Source of the DNA: Deltaproteobacteria bacterium | GTDB lineage: Bacteria; Desulfobacterota; Desulfobacteria; Desulfobacterales; JAFDCJ01 | Length of the DNA stretch: 11,347 bases | Assembly: GCA_024277475.1 (NCBI GenBank) | Contig: JAJRVC010000065.1 | Location: forward strand, 1-11,347 | Reading direction: 5' to 3' | Shown: piece after piece, positions 1 through 10,652 of the stretch | Position numbering within the stretch: position 1 is the stretch's first letter | Layout of the letters: the number at the start of each line of letters is the position of its first letter | Notes under the pieces: generated by a model | What the model was told of the DNA's origin: nothing | Seen by the model: the letters and a program-made list of their open reading frames with translations, nothing else | Database searches by the model: none | Position numbers and translations under genes: made by a program

Positions 1-2832
<2,832 letters not shown>

Positions 2833-2833
2833 A

Positions 2834-2904
2834 GCCCCATGGTACTGCCCTGAATTGTTTTTGTTACTCAGGGGATCGCAAGGGGCATTTTGTATTTTTT
2901 GTTT
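2834..2904 (+). terminator. possible terminator after the helicase gene
   Basis: The 72-base gap between the convergent helicase and GNAT genes contains nested inverted repeats. The outer arms are GCCCC (2834-2838) and GGGGC (2882-2886); the inner arms are CCCTGA (2848-2853) and TCAGGG (2868-2873) around a 14-base loop. A T-rich run (ATTTTGTATTTTTTG) follows directly. The stem is interrupted, so this is weaker than a classic intrinsic terminator. The T-run is only on the helicase side. Confidence 0.35.
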
Positions 2905-3483
2905 TCAGTCAAGAATAAGGCGTTTCAGGTCATAGAACATGGAACGAGTTTTTCTATCTTTATCCTTGTCATAAAAAAATTGGAATTCGTTTTTTTGATA
3001 GAATCGTAAAACTTTTTCCTCATTATAGGCATCAATGGTGAGGAAACGACAACCGGTTCTGTTTTCTGTAACAAACAGTTTTTTGATCATGTTCAGGGTG
3101 TGAGATCCGACATTCATTCCCTGGAAATGTTTGCTGACCCCAAAACGGGTGATTTTGACTGCAGGAAGAAACGGATAATGCTTTGCCTCCCCTACGTCTG
3201 GTATATCAGAATAACCAGGCTGTTGTTTACTGGATTTTCTGCGGACAGAGTCGTTGCATAAATCAAGTAAGGCCACCGGGATTGTTTCCGCAGTGGCCTC
3301 ACAAAGATAATAAGGCTGCCCGACTAAGGCTTCCTTATTGGGTAGTGCATCTTTTTGAAAATATTCGTTTAAATCGGGGTCACCGCAGTCAAATGAGGAG
3401 AGAATCTCCCCATGCTGTTCCGGGTCAATCTGGTTTAAGATCCAATCATCGACCTGCAGGCGATTCCTTTCTTTTCGAAGCAT
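2905..3483 (-). CDS. GNAT-family acetyltransferase, probable toxin of a TA pair
   Basis: A 192-residue GCN5-related N-acetyltransferase. The opening FDCGDPDLNEYF (31-42) matches the SFDCGxxxLNxFL signature of GNAT toxins of the TacT/AtaT kind, which acetylate the aminoacyl group of charged tRNAs and stop translation. The strand-4/P-loop region ITRFGVSKHFQGMNVG lies at 111-126 and the late motif FYQKNEF at 161-167. Two usual glycines are replaced: the acetyl-CoA loop reads QGMNVG rather than QGxGxG, and FYxKNGF is FYQKNEF, so activity is not assured. ATG 3483 is the only good start and overlaps the upstream 60-residue ORF by 38 bases. That is unusual but fits co-transcription. It runs convergent to the helicase gene. 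Family assignment is firm; the toxin role is inferred from the N-terminal signature and the partner. Confidence 0.85.
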   Translation of the reverse strand: MLRKERNRLQVDDWILNQIDPEQHGEILSSFDCGDPDLNEYFQKDALPNKEALVGQPYYLCEATAETIPVALLDLCNDSVRRKSSKQQPGYSDIPDVGEAKHYPFLPAVKITRFGVSKHFQGMNVGSHTLNMIKKLFVTENRTGCRFLTIDAYNEEKVLRFYQKNEFQFFYDKDKDRKTRSMFYDLKRLILD

Positions 3484-3628
3484 GTTGTTTGATAAGCTTC
3501 CGGGCCTGTTCTAATTTAGGCGTGGGGACTAACCTGGAAGGCTTTTTGAGATCTTTCTCAATGGTTGCAGAAAAAGCCTTGGCATCTTGCCCGGTTAGAA
3601 CAGGAGTTGCTGCAATGGGTAATGCCAT
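3446..3628 (-). CDS. small antitoxin-like protein upstream of the GNAT gene
   Basis: A 60-residue basic protein beginning MALPIAATPVLTGQDAKAF and continuing with a charged segment (EKDLKKP) and a lysine/arginine-rich tail. It is a real gene candidate because a perfect AGGAGGT (3634-3640 on the reverse strand) sits 5 bases before ATG 3628. The ORF also leads directly into the GNAT gene with a 38-base overlap. Short proteins with this type of N-terminus (PIxxTPxLxGxDAxxF) occur as first genes of putative TA pairs in my recollection. It lacks an obvious ribbon-helix-helix (DUF1778) pattern, which is the usual antitoxin for GNAT toxins. The likely role is neutralising the GNAT protein and repressing its own promoter; both are inferred. 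Confidence 0.7.
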   Translation of the reverse strand: MALPIAATPVLTGQDAKAFSATIEKDLKKPSRLVPTPKLEQARKLIKQHASKRKESPAGR

Positions 3629-3652
3629 AGCGTACCTCCTATAAATGTATGC

Positions 3653-3667
3653 AGAACAAAGTGTTCT
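3653..3667. promoter_or_regulatory. perfect inverted repeat, candidate TA operator
   Basis: AGAACA (3653-3658), spacer AAG, TGTTCT (3662-3667) form a perfect 6-base inverted repeat with a 3-base gap. It lies 13 bases upstream of the antitoxin Shine-Dalgarno, inside the likely leader of the TA transcript. Antitoxins commonly repress their own operon from such sites, so this is a plausible operator. No binding evidence is available from sequence alone. Confidence 0.4.
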
Positions 3668-3695
3668 TCGTTTAATGACCGTTGCATGTACTAAA

Positions 3696-3725
3696 ATCTA
3701 ACCACAGAGTCAAGTATAGTGTCAA
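3696..3725 (-). promoter_or_regulatory. possible promoter for the TA pair
   Basis: Read on the reverse strand there is a consensus -35 box TTGACA (3720-3725), an 18-base spacer and a poor -10 box TTAGAT (3696-3701). A second TTGACT nearby pairs with TACATG at 17 bases, also poor. Transcription from here would give a leader of roughly 60 bases containing the AGAACA/TGTTCT palindrome. Confidence 0.3.
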
Positions 3726-3730
3726 ATATA
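3709..3730. repeat. short tandem direct repeat GTCAARTATA
   Basis: GTCAAGTATA (3709-3718) and GTCAAATATA (3721-3730) repeat with a 12-base period. They overlap the candidate -35 region of the reverse-strand promoter and possible forward -10 boxes. They could be paired binding half-sites or chance in AT-rich DNA. Confidence 0.4.
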
Positions 3731-3804
3731 AGAACGTTTCCTGAAAAAACAATGTGCTCGTTATCCCTCAAAGGTCGAATGAGCAACAGGAAAATTGCAG
3801 AATT

Positions 3805-6800
3805 ATGAAATACTCCACCATCCGCATAGAAGGATCCATTCTGTCGGCTGACATTCTTGATAAAATCAGTCAGGAAGAGCTGTCCGGACAAACAGCCAAA
3901 GATTTTGGGCTGTCCGGCAATACGAAGGTAAAAGATGAAATCGCCAGGGCCTGGGCCGATGCCCAGGATATGTGGAGGGTCTATAAACGACGTATTGAAC
4001 GGCTGGAAGAAAAAGAGTACGGAACCTCGGAAACGCGAAAATTCTGGATTGTTCCCCTGCTTGAAATGCTTGGCTTTGATGCCGGTATTGCCAAATCAGA
4101 AGTCGTTAATGGTAAGAGCTATGCCATCAGTCACCGGGCGCAGAACCTTGACAACTTTCCTGTCCACATCATGGGTTTTCGGGACAGCCTGGACAAAAAA
4201 CGCAGCACCGGCGGCCCGCGCATGTCCCCCCACGGTCTGGTTCAGGAGTACCTTAATCTCACCGAACACCTCTATGCCATTGTTGCCAACGGTACCTATC
4301 TACGGCTATTAAGGGATTCCAGCCGCCTTATCAAGCTCTCCTTTATCGAGTTTGATCTGGCCTCCATGCTGGATGACGACCATTATGCCGACTTTGCCAT
4401 CATGTACCGGCTGCTCCATGCCAGCCGGATGCCGCAGAAGATGGAACTGGGTGCTGAGAGCCTTATTGAACAGTACCACCAGGACGCCCTGGATTCCGGT
4501 TCCCGGATAAGAAATGGTCTCAGTCAGGCCGTTGAAAACTCCATCCAAATGCTGGGGGATGGTTTCCTGGCCCATCCTGATAACGAACAGCTCCGTGAAC
4601 GGATAGCAGACAACACCCTCACCGCTGATGAGTTATATAAATATCTCCTGAAGTTGATCTATCGCCTCCTCTTTCTCATGGTCATTGAGGAACGAGATCT
4701 TGTCTACCCCAAGGGCTGTGACAGGAAAAAACGGAAAATTTACTATGACTATTATTCCGTGGCCGGCCTGCGCCGCCTGTCGGAAAAGCCATATCTTGCC
4801 GACCCGCGTTTCAATGACCTGTGGATCAACCTGAAAAACTGCTTTGCCCTGTTTGACCGGGGCATAAAAGGGGAGAAACTTGATCTCAAACCCCTGGCCG
4901 GTGATCTGTTCGGTTCCAACGCCATCGGTGAACTCAACAAATGCAGTCTGGATAATAAAACCCTGCTCACCTGCCTGCGCAACCTCAACATCTTTGAGAA
5001 CCCAATTACCCATCACAAAATGAGAGTCAACTACGGTTCCCTCAATGTGGAGGAGTTTGGCTCAGTCTATGAGGGCTTGCTGGAAAAAGACCCGGTTCTC
5101 CATCTGGAACAGGGGAACTACCGTTTCGGGTTCAAGGCGGGTGATGAACGCTCCTCATCCGGCTCTCACTATACCCCGGATGAACTGGTTCAGCCCCTGA
5201 TTAAACATTCGCTGGATCATATTATTGCCGACAGGTTGAAACAGCCTGATCCTATACCCGCCCTGCTTTCCATCAAGGTCTGTGATGTTGCCTGCGGCTC
5301 CGGCCATATTCTGCTCAATGCAGCCCGTCGAATTGGCGGCGAGGTCGCCAAACTGCGCAGTGGGGAGGAACAGCCTTCTCCGGAACCGTTTCGCCAGGGC
5401 GTGCGGGATGCCATTGCCCACTGCATCTACGGGGTGGATAAAAATCCCCTGGCCGTGGAGCTGTGCAAGGTGGCCCTCTGGCTGGAGGCCCATGATCCGG
5501 GCAAACCGCTCTCCTTTCTTGACCATCACATCAAATGCGGTGATGCCATCGTCGGCCTGGCCCATAAGGAAGAACTGGAAAACGGCATTGCCGATGAAGC
5601 CTTCAAGACCTTGGCCGGGGATGACAAAGAGGTTGTCAAGATCCTGCGCAACCGCAATAAACGGGAACGAAAAGATGAGGCCTCCGGCCAGACAACGGTT
5701 GACGATTTTCAGGAAAAAGTCATTGCCGACCTTGCCGGACAGTGTCGGGAATTGAATCAGCTTGATCAATCCACCCCGGATGATGTGGAACTGGTTAAAT
5801 CCGTTTACAAGGATCTGGTTTCCGGACAGGACTGGTGGCAGTTAAAAACCCTGGCCGATATCCAGGTGGCCCAGTTCTTTATTGCCAAGACCGAGGAAAA
5901 CGAAGGCTTATGTATTACCCACCGCGAATACCTGGACTATCTGAGCGGCAGAAAACCTCTCCAGGGCCGGGACAGCGCCAAGGCCCTGGCCGTGAGCGAG
6001 GAAAAGCGGTTTTTTCATTGGTTTCTGGAGTTTCCTGAAATTTTTGAACAGGGTGGCTTTGACTGTATTTTGGGAAATCCACCGTATCTGGGCGGGCAGG
6101 CATTGAGTGGAACCTTTGGCAATGATTTTCTTAATTGGGTGAAGACTGCCTATGCCCCGGCCGGCAGTTGTGATTTGGTGACCTATTTTCTCCGCAGGAT
6201 TTTTCAAATTATTCGGAAAAATGGTTTTAATGCCATCCTCTCAACAAATTCAATCTCGGAAGGTTCCACCAGAGAAGGTGGTTTGGATGTGATTCTTAAA
6301 GATGGAGGAGCATTGAATTTTGTCCAAAAATCTGTCCGCTGGCCCGGTGTAGCCAACCTCTATGTTTCTTTGCTCAGCTTGTTTAAGGGGGAATGGAAGC
6401 AAAAACGCTTTTTGGACAGCCAGACTGTCAGTTATATCAGCGGCCATTTTGAAGATTATAAGGACTTGGGAAAACCGCATAAATTGAAAGAGAATCAAAA
6501 GCAGATGTTCCAGGGTTCTATATTCCTTGGTGATGGTTTCGTGCTGGATGACCATGAAACAGAACAAATGCTCCAAGATGATCCCAAAAACAAGGAGATT
6601 ATCTTTCCTCTCATCAATGGCCGGGATGTTAATGACAGTTTCCAGCAACAGCCTAAACGGCATATTATCAATTTTTTTGACTGGAGCAAGGAAAAGGCAA
6701 AGGAGTACGAAAAGCCATACAGGCGTGTGCTGGAACTTGTGAAGCCTGTACGAGAATCTCAGAAAGACAAAGGAGCCAGAGAAACTTGGTGGCAGTTTAT

Positions 6801-7287
6801 ACGTTCTCGCCCAGAACTTTATGGGAAACTTGCACACATTGACACCTGTTTCATTGTTGCCCGCACCACCAAGTATCTTAACTTCTCCGCCAGCCCCACA
6901 GATAGGGTGTTTACAGATGCCCTTTTCGTCTACGCCACCGATAGCTTCTCCAACTACACCATAGTCCAGTCCACCATCCACAACGAATGGGCCAGAAAGT
7001 ACAGTTCATCCTTAGAAACAAGATTACGGTATACCCCGGCAAATTGTTTCGAGACCTATCCCTTCCCCCAAAATACGAGCCCGGAAACAGAATCAGCCCT
7101 TGCCGCAATCGGCCAACAATACCACGAATTCCGCCGCCAACTCATGCACCGCCTCCAGCTCGGCCTCACCAAAACCTACAACCTGTTCCACACCCCGGAA
7201 CTCACCCCGGCCCTGGTGGAAAAAGCCGGCAAACAGGACGAAATAACAGCCGCCCAGGCCCATAAAGACATCCTCAAATTGCGCTAA
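3805..7287 (+). CDS. Eco57I/PglX-like adenine-N6 DNA methylase, DrmMI-like, ending at a premature stop
   Basis: A large gamma-class N6-adenine DNA methylase using S-adenosylmethionine. In the 1160-residue product, SGSHYTP (452-458) is the pre-motif I segment, CDVACGSGH (493-501) is motif I, YGVDKNP (542-548) the next conserved block, and NPPY (758-761) is catalytic motif IV. The N-terminal 450 residues contain the block typical of PglX/type IIG-like proteins (SPHGLVQEYLN, LRLLRDSSRL, EERDLV). I see no clear PD-(D/E)XK nuclease motif there, so it may only methylate. The region after about 780 should hold target recognition. ATG 3805 is preferred over GTG 3754 because the conserved start begins MKYSTIRIEG. 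Reading ends at TAA 7285-7287, but the same frame continues for 95 conserved-looking codons, so this is probably a truncated product. It resembles the class 1 DISARM methylase DrmMI; the drmD-like helicase upstream supports this. Methylase certain, DISARM label moderate. Confidence 0.88.
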   Translation: MKYSTIRIEGSILSADILDKISQEELSGQTAKDFGLSGNTKVKDEIARAWADAQDMWRVYKRRIERLEEKEYGTSETRKFWIVPLLEMLGFDAGIAKSEVVNGKSYAISHRAQNLDNFPVHIMGFRDSLDKKRSTGGPRMSPHGLVQEYLNLTEHLYAIVANGTYLRLLRDSSRLIKLSFIEFDLASMLDDDHYADFAIMYRLLHASRMPQKMELGAESLIEQYHQDALDSGSRIRNGLSQAVENSIQMLGDGFLAHPDNEQLRERIADNTLTADELYKYLLKLIYRLLFLMVIEERDLVYPKGCDRKKRKIYYDYYSVAGLRRLSEKPYLADPRFNDLWINLKNCFALFDRGIKGEKLDLKPLAGDLFGSNAIGELNKCSLDNKTLLTCLRNLNIFENPITHHKMRVNYGSLNVEEFGSVYEGLLEKDPVLHLEQGNYRFGFKAGDERSSSGSHYTPDELVQPLIKHSLDHIIADRLKQPDPIPALLSIKVCDVACGSGHILLNAARRIGGEVAKLRSGEEQPSPEPFRQGVRDAIAHCIYGVDKNPLAVELCKVALWLEAHDPGKPLSFLDHHIKCGDAIVGLAHKEELENGIADEAFKTLAGDDKEVVKILRNRNKRERKDEASGQTTVDDFQEKVIADLAGQCRELNQLDQSTPDDVELVKSVYKDLVSGQDWWQLKTLADIQVAQFFIAKTEENEGLCITHREYLDYLSGRKPLQGRDSAKALAVSEEKRFFHWFLEFPEIFEQGGFDCILGNPPYLGGQALSGTFGNDFLNWVKTAYAPAGSCDLVTYFLRRIFQIIRKNGFNAILSTNSISEGSTREGGLDVILKDGGALNFVQKSVRWPGVANLYVSLLSLFKGEWKQKRFLDSQTVSYISGHFEDYKDLGKPHKLKENQKQMFQGSIFLGDGFVLDDHETEQMLQDDPKNKEIIFPLINGRDVNDSFQQQPKRHIINFFDWSKEKAKEYEKPYRRVLELVKPVRESQKDKGARETWWQFIRSRPELYGKLAHIDTCFIVARTTKYLNFSASPTDRVFTDALFVYATDSFSNYTIVQSTIHNEWARKYSSSLETRLRYTPANCFETYPFPQNTSPETESALAAIGQQYHEFRRQLMHRLQLGLTKTYNLFHTPELTPALVEKAGKQDEITAAQAHKDILKLR

Positions 7288-7299
7288 CTGCACCAGGAA

Positions 7300-7575
7300 A
7301 TGGACAACGCCGTCCTTGCCGCCTACGGCTGGACCGACATCGACCTGGCCCACAACTTCTACGACATGGACTACCTGCCGGAAAACGACCGCACCCGCTT
7401 CACCATCTCCCCCGAAGCCAGAAAAGAAATATTAAAACGCCTCCTCCAGCTCAACCACGATCTTTATGCCGAGGAAGTCGCCGCCGGATTACACGACAAG
7501 AAAAAGACGACCCGCAAAAAGACCGCCGCAAAAAAGAAAAAAGTCCACCCCGGGCAGAAGAGGTTATTTCCATGA
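7300..7575 (+). CDS. separated C-terminal part of the methylase
   Basis: This 91-residue ORF is in exactly the same frame as the methylase and starts four codons after its TAA. Its beginning (AVLAAYGWTDIDLAHNFY) is the motif that normally ends PglX/Eco57I-like methylases, after a segment like AHxDILxLRxLHxxMD. It therefore looks like the true C-terminus, cut off by one nonsense change; changing TAA back to GAA (Glu) would restore a protein of about 1256 residues. It has a lysine-rich segment (KKKTTRKKTAAKKKKVH) and ends GQKRLFP, where QKRLF resembles a sliding-clamp binding motif. ATG 7300 has AGGAA only one base away, a poor ribosome site, so independent translation is doubtful. The TGA overlaps the ATG of the RT gene (ATGA). 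Confidence 0.75.
   Translation: MDNAVLAAYGWTDIDLAHNFYDMDYLPENDRTRFTISPEARKEILKRLLQLNHDLYAEEVAAGLHDKKKTTRKKTAAKKKKVHPGQKRLFP
7558..7575 (+). promoter_or_regulatory. ribosome site and ATGA stop-start overlap before the RT gene
   Basis: AAGAGG (7558-7563) lies 8 bases before ATG 7572. The ATG shares bases with the TGA (7573-7575) that ends the methylase frame. This is the usual arrangement for translational coupling. The nonsense codon at 7285 would weaken coupling unless ribosomes restart or read through. Confidence 0.7.
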
Positions 7576-10500
7576 ACTACAAGATGGTCTGGGATGAGCC
7601 CGGATTTATAACAGAAGCCGACCTGGGCATTGCCTTTCGCAAGATGAAGGCGGATCTCTTCTATGAGAGCACCTCTCCGCACCGGCAGGATCTCTGCGAG
7701 TATGAAAAGGATTTGCCTGAAAACCTCAGTCGACTCTACACACAACTCTATAGCGGGGAATTCAAATGGATGGTGGATTCCGATTTTCTGGGCTCCTGGT
7801 CGGTAATCCCCAAAAAGATTGATCCCAAACGGGCCACCGGTGATCCTGTTGGTCATTGTTTATATTCCGACCCAGGTGAACAGTGGCAGGCGATGGTCAA
7901 CAGCAATGGTGGCACAAAGCCGGAAGCTCAATTTCGAATGGTCTGCAACCTCAGCATAGATTTTCACTTAATCGCTACTCTCTGGATTCTCAAAGTGGGC
8001 CATATTTATGACGAAACCCTTGGTGAAGATGCCTACGGCACACGTTTGCGCCGACATCATTCAGATAATCCCGAAAAACCGGGAAGTATTAACACGCTCT
8101 CTCTCGGCACTTTCAAACCCTATCTGAATCATTACCGGCAATGGCGGGAAAAAGGATTGTCGGCCATGGAAACAGGCCTTGATGATGGCAAACAAATAGT
8201 TGCCGTCACAGCAGATTTAAAACTGTTTTATCACAGCTTGAGTCCCGAATTTCTTGTGAGTGAGAAATATCTGTCTACCATAGGGATAGAATTGTCCTCT
8301 GATCAAAAACGGTTCACCAAGGTGCTGATTCGGGTGTTTCGGGCATGGGCTAAACAGACTCCTTTGCATCAAAACAATCCAGCTGTTGGCTTGCCGGTTG
8401 GCCTGGGGGCTTCATGCCTTATTGCCAATGTGGCCCTGGCAGAACTTGACAGGAAAATCAAAGAGGATCTACAACCCCTTTATTATGGCAGGTATGTCGA
8501 TGATGTCATACTTGTCTTTGAAAATTTCCATAAATTCAAATCCATCGCTGCTGTTTGGCATTTCCTCGCCCAACGAACCGGTGAGCTTCTCTCGGTGGAA
8601 GAAAATGAGCAGGATGTCGGCAAACTGGCTATTCGCTACGTCCCTGACTATTTAAAGAGCAGTGATCTTAAATTTATGGGATCAAAGCAAAAGGTATTTT
8701 TTCTACGTGGAAAGTCCGGAAGGGTTCTTGTTGATTCCATACGTGCTCAGATTAACGATCAGGCCAGTGAATGGCGGCGACTGCCGGAAATGGAGGGACA
8801 TCCTGACAGCATTGCCACGCAACTTATTGTTGCAAGCGGTGATGATGGGAAAGCTGTAGACAGTTTACGCAAGACAGATGATCTTGCTCTCAGTCGAGCC
8901 GGATTTGCCATCTGCCTGCGTGATTTTGAAGCCTTTGAGCAGGATCTTGAGCCATCAGCATGGAAAGCCCAGCGCAAGGTATTTTTTGATACCGTTTGCC
9001 GCCATTTTCTTTCTTTACCCAAATTATTCAACTTTGCGCCTTATATTCCACGTCTTTTTGGCCTGGCCGTGGCCTGTCGTGATTATGAGAATGCCGGAAA
9101 AATGTTGAAATGTCTTCATGGCAGCTTGGAACGAATTAAAACTGATTGTACCGTCGATCTTGCAGGTATTAAGAACGATATTGAGGACATCGATCCATTG
9201 GAAAAATGGCGAAAAAACCTTCACAAATCTCTACTGGAAGCTTTGGTAGCCTCTCTTCTGCCAGCCCATATAAAAGACTTAGATGATATCGATAAAATCC
9301 TCGATGATTTGCACACTGTCGATTTCGACGTTCGACTAACCGCCAAACACGCTCTGCAGCAGGCAAAAAGATGGAGTTTTAGTGATCTTGCCAAGCGACC
9401 ATTTCGGATGCGATATATGCCTTATGTGCATAAAGGGGAATGTTGGAAACCGACGAAAAAAAGGGTCCCGGGAGAGTTTTCAGAAGAAAATATTTTTCTC
9501 AGCAGTCTCCCCTGGCGGGGAGTACTGAGTTTTTGCAAAGCCTTGGGGATAGACAAGTTCACGAAACAACCACCGCCTGCAATGCTGTTGCCGACTCGTC
9601 CATTCAGTGTGGGGGAAATGTTCATGTTGCTTTTCGGTAAGGATGAAACAGAAGCAACCCGTTTAGATAAAATCCCAGACTGGACCCTGGCTTTTCGTGG
9701 TTTCAAGGCTGAAAAGGAATTACCTCGGTGGTATAAATCCAAAAAAAGGCTGAAACGAGAGGATATGTTTTGCATCCCCAATGAACAACCAACTCAAAGG
9801 AAAATTAAAATTGCTCTGGGGTGCCTGGAGACAAAGGATAAAAGCTGGAAGGCTTCGGCATGTGCTGAGCCGGAACCGGATACTACGCGATACATCCGTC
9901 TCAATCGCCTCGTAAATAGCGTTATTTCCTCTTCAAAACATCCTGATTACCTGATACTCCCTGAGTTGTCTGTACCTGCCCGATGGTTTAGCAGAATTGC
10001 CATAAAACTTGCTCAGAATAAAATTTCACTGCTGGCAGGGGTGGATTATATACACCATAGCAAGAAACGGGTTGCTAACCAGGCCTGGGCTTCTCTGATC
10101 TCCGATTTTGTAGGTTTCCCCTTATCCGTTATCTACCGGCAAGATAAATTCAATCTTGCACACCATGAAGAATGCAATTTGTGGCGGATTGCCGGGGTGC
10201 GGCCACAACCTCTATCTACTGACAACAGGAAACCTGTTATTATCCACGGTGATTTCCATTTTGCAATCCTGATTTGCAGTGAATTGACCAACATCAGATA
10301 TCGTGCAAAATTCCGAGGCAAAGTAGATGCAGTACTGGTACCTGAATGGAATAAGGATTCGAAATCATTTGCAGCACTTGTTGAATCATCGGCCTTAGAT
10401 ATCCATGCCTATATCGTACAGTGCAATGATCGAAAATATGGTGACAGCCGTATTCGAGCTCCATTCAAAGATAATTGGCGCCGTGATGTTGTTCGAGTCA

Positions 10501-10652
10501 AGGGTGGTATAGAGGACTTTATTGTTATCGGTGAAATCGACATCGCAGCGTTGAGGCTCTTCCAAAAAGATCATCGCTCACCTCCTGCAGGTCCCTTTAA
10601 ACCGGTACCGGGTGGGTTTAGATTGTTAGCATCACGACGGCCTTCTCTATAA
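7572..10652 (+). CDS. drt1: reverse transcriptase-nitrilase fusion, UG1 / DRT type 1 defence protein
   Basis: A 1026-residue RNA-directed DNA polymerase with a C-terminal carbon-nitrogen hydrolase domain. RT motifs: YGTRLR in the early palm region, motif A ADLKLFY with Asp215, motif B GLPVGLGAS (273-281), and motif C YVDD (308-311) with both metal-binding aspartates, so the polymerase looks intact. Residues about 370-750 match nothing I recognise. The C-terminal domain has the nitrilase triad: Glu798 in LILPELSVP, Lys859 in YRQDKFNL and Cys902 in ILICSELTN. RTs of unknown group 1 with this architecture are the DRT type 1 anti-phage proteins. The enzyme's nucleic-acid product and the nitrilase substrate are not known to me. 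No retron msr/msd, group II intron domain or diversity-generating repeat is visible nearby. It starts on the methylase stop and is followed 61 bases later by the DUF6998-like gene, which suggests one operon. Confidence 0.93.
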   Translation: MNYKMVWDEPGFITEADLGIAFRKMKADLFYESTSPHRQDLCEYEKDLPENLSRLYTQLYSGEFKWMVDSDFLGSWSVIPKKIDPKRATGDPVGHCLYSDPGEQWQAMVNSNGGTKPEAQFRMVCNLSIDFHLIATLWILKVGHIYDETLGEDAYGTRLRRHHSDNPEKPGSINTLSLGTFKPYLNHYRQWREKGLSAMETGLDDGKQIVAVTADLKLFYHSLSPEFLVSEKYLSTIGIELSSDQKRFTKVLIRVFRAWAKQTPLHQNNPAVGLPVGLGASCLIANVALAELDRKIKEDLQPLYYGRYVDDVILVFENFHKFKSIAAVWHFLAQRTGELLSVEENEQDVGKLAIRYVPDYLKSSDLKFMGSKQKVFFLRGKSGRVLVDSIRAQINDQASEWRRLPEMEGHPDSIATQLIVASGDDGKAVDSLRKTDDLALSRAGFAICLRDFEAFEQDLEPSAWKAQRKVFFDTVCRHFLSLPKLFNFAPYIPRLFGLAVACRDYENAGKMLKCLHGSLERIKTDCTVDLAGIKNDIEDIDPLEKWRKNLHKSLLEALVASLLPAHIKDLDDIDKILDDLHTVDFDVRLTAKHALQQAKRWSFSDLAKRPFRMRYMPYVHKGECWKPTKKRVPGEFSEENIFLSSLPWRGVLSFCKALGIDKFTKQPPPAMLLPTRPFSVGEMFMLLFGKDETEATRLDKIPDWTLAFRGFKAEKELPRWYKSKKRLKREDMFCIPNEQPTQRKIKIALGCLETKDKSWKASACAEPEPDTTRYIRLNRLVNSVISSSKHPDYLILPELSVPARWFSRIAIKLAQNKISLLAGVDYIHHSKKRVANQAWASLISDFVGFPLSVIYRQDKFNLAHHEECNLWRIAGVRPQPLSTDNRKPVIIHGDFHFAILICSELTNIRYRAKFRGKVDAVLVPEWNKDSKSFAALVESSALDIHAYIVQCNDRKYGDSRIRAPFKDNWRRDVVRVKGGIEDFIVIGEIDIAALRLFQKDHRSPPAGPFKPVPGGFRLLASRRPSL

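Larger units (their letters stand above)
3629..3804. promoter_or_regulatory. divergent intergenic region between the TA pair and the methylase
   Basis: This 176-base stretch must carry promoters in both directions, because the reverse-strand TA pair separates the methylase from the helicase operon. It contains the antitoxin Shine-Dalgarno, an inverted repeat, a short direct repeat and AT-rich promoter-like sequence. For the forward direction TATAGT (3715-3720) and TATAAG (3727-3732) resemble -10 boxes, but no good -35 box is spaced correctly. AGG at 3788-3790 lies about 14 bases before the methylase ATG at 3805, a weak ribosome site. Confidence 0.5.

Noticed and set aside
3183..3644. 153-codon forward ORF across the TA pair
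   Set aside because: It is antisense to two better genes, shows no family features and has no ribosome site.
3754..3756. GTG at 3754 as the methylase start
   Set aside because: No ribosome site precedes it and the extra 17 residues do not look like the family; ATG 3805 begins at the conserved MKYSTIRIEG.
5155..5769. 204-codon reverse ORF inside the methylase
   Set aside because: It lies opposite the motif I region of an intact reading frame; it is a codon-bias shadow.
6250..6981. 243-codon reverse ORF inside the methylase
   Set aside because: Antisense to the methylase, low-complexity composition and no recognisable domain.
7572..10652. Retron, group II intron or diversity-generating retroelement
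   Set aside because: No msr/msd-like folded region beside the RT, no maturase domain and no template/variable repeat; the nitrilase fusion points to UG1 instead.
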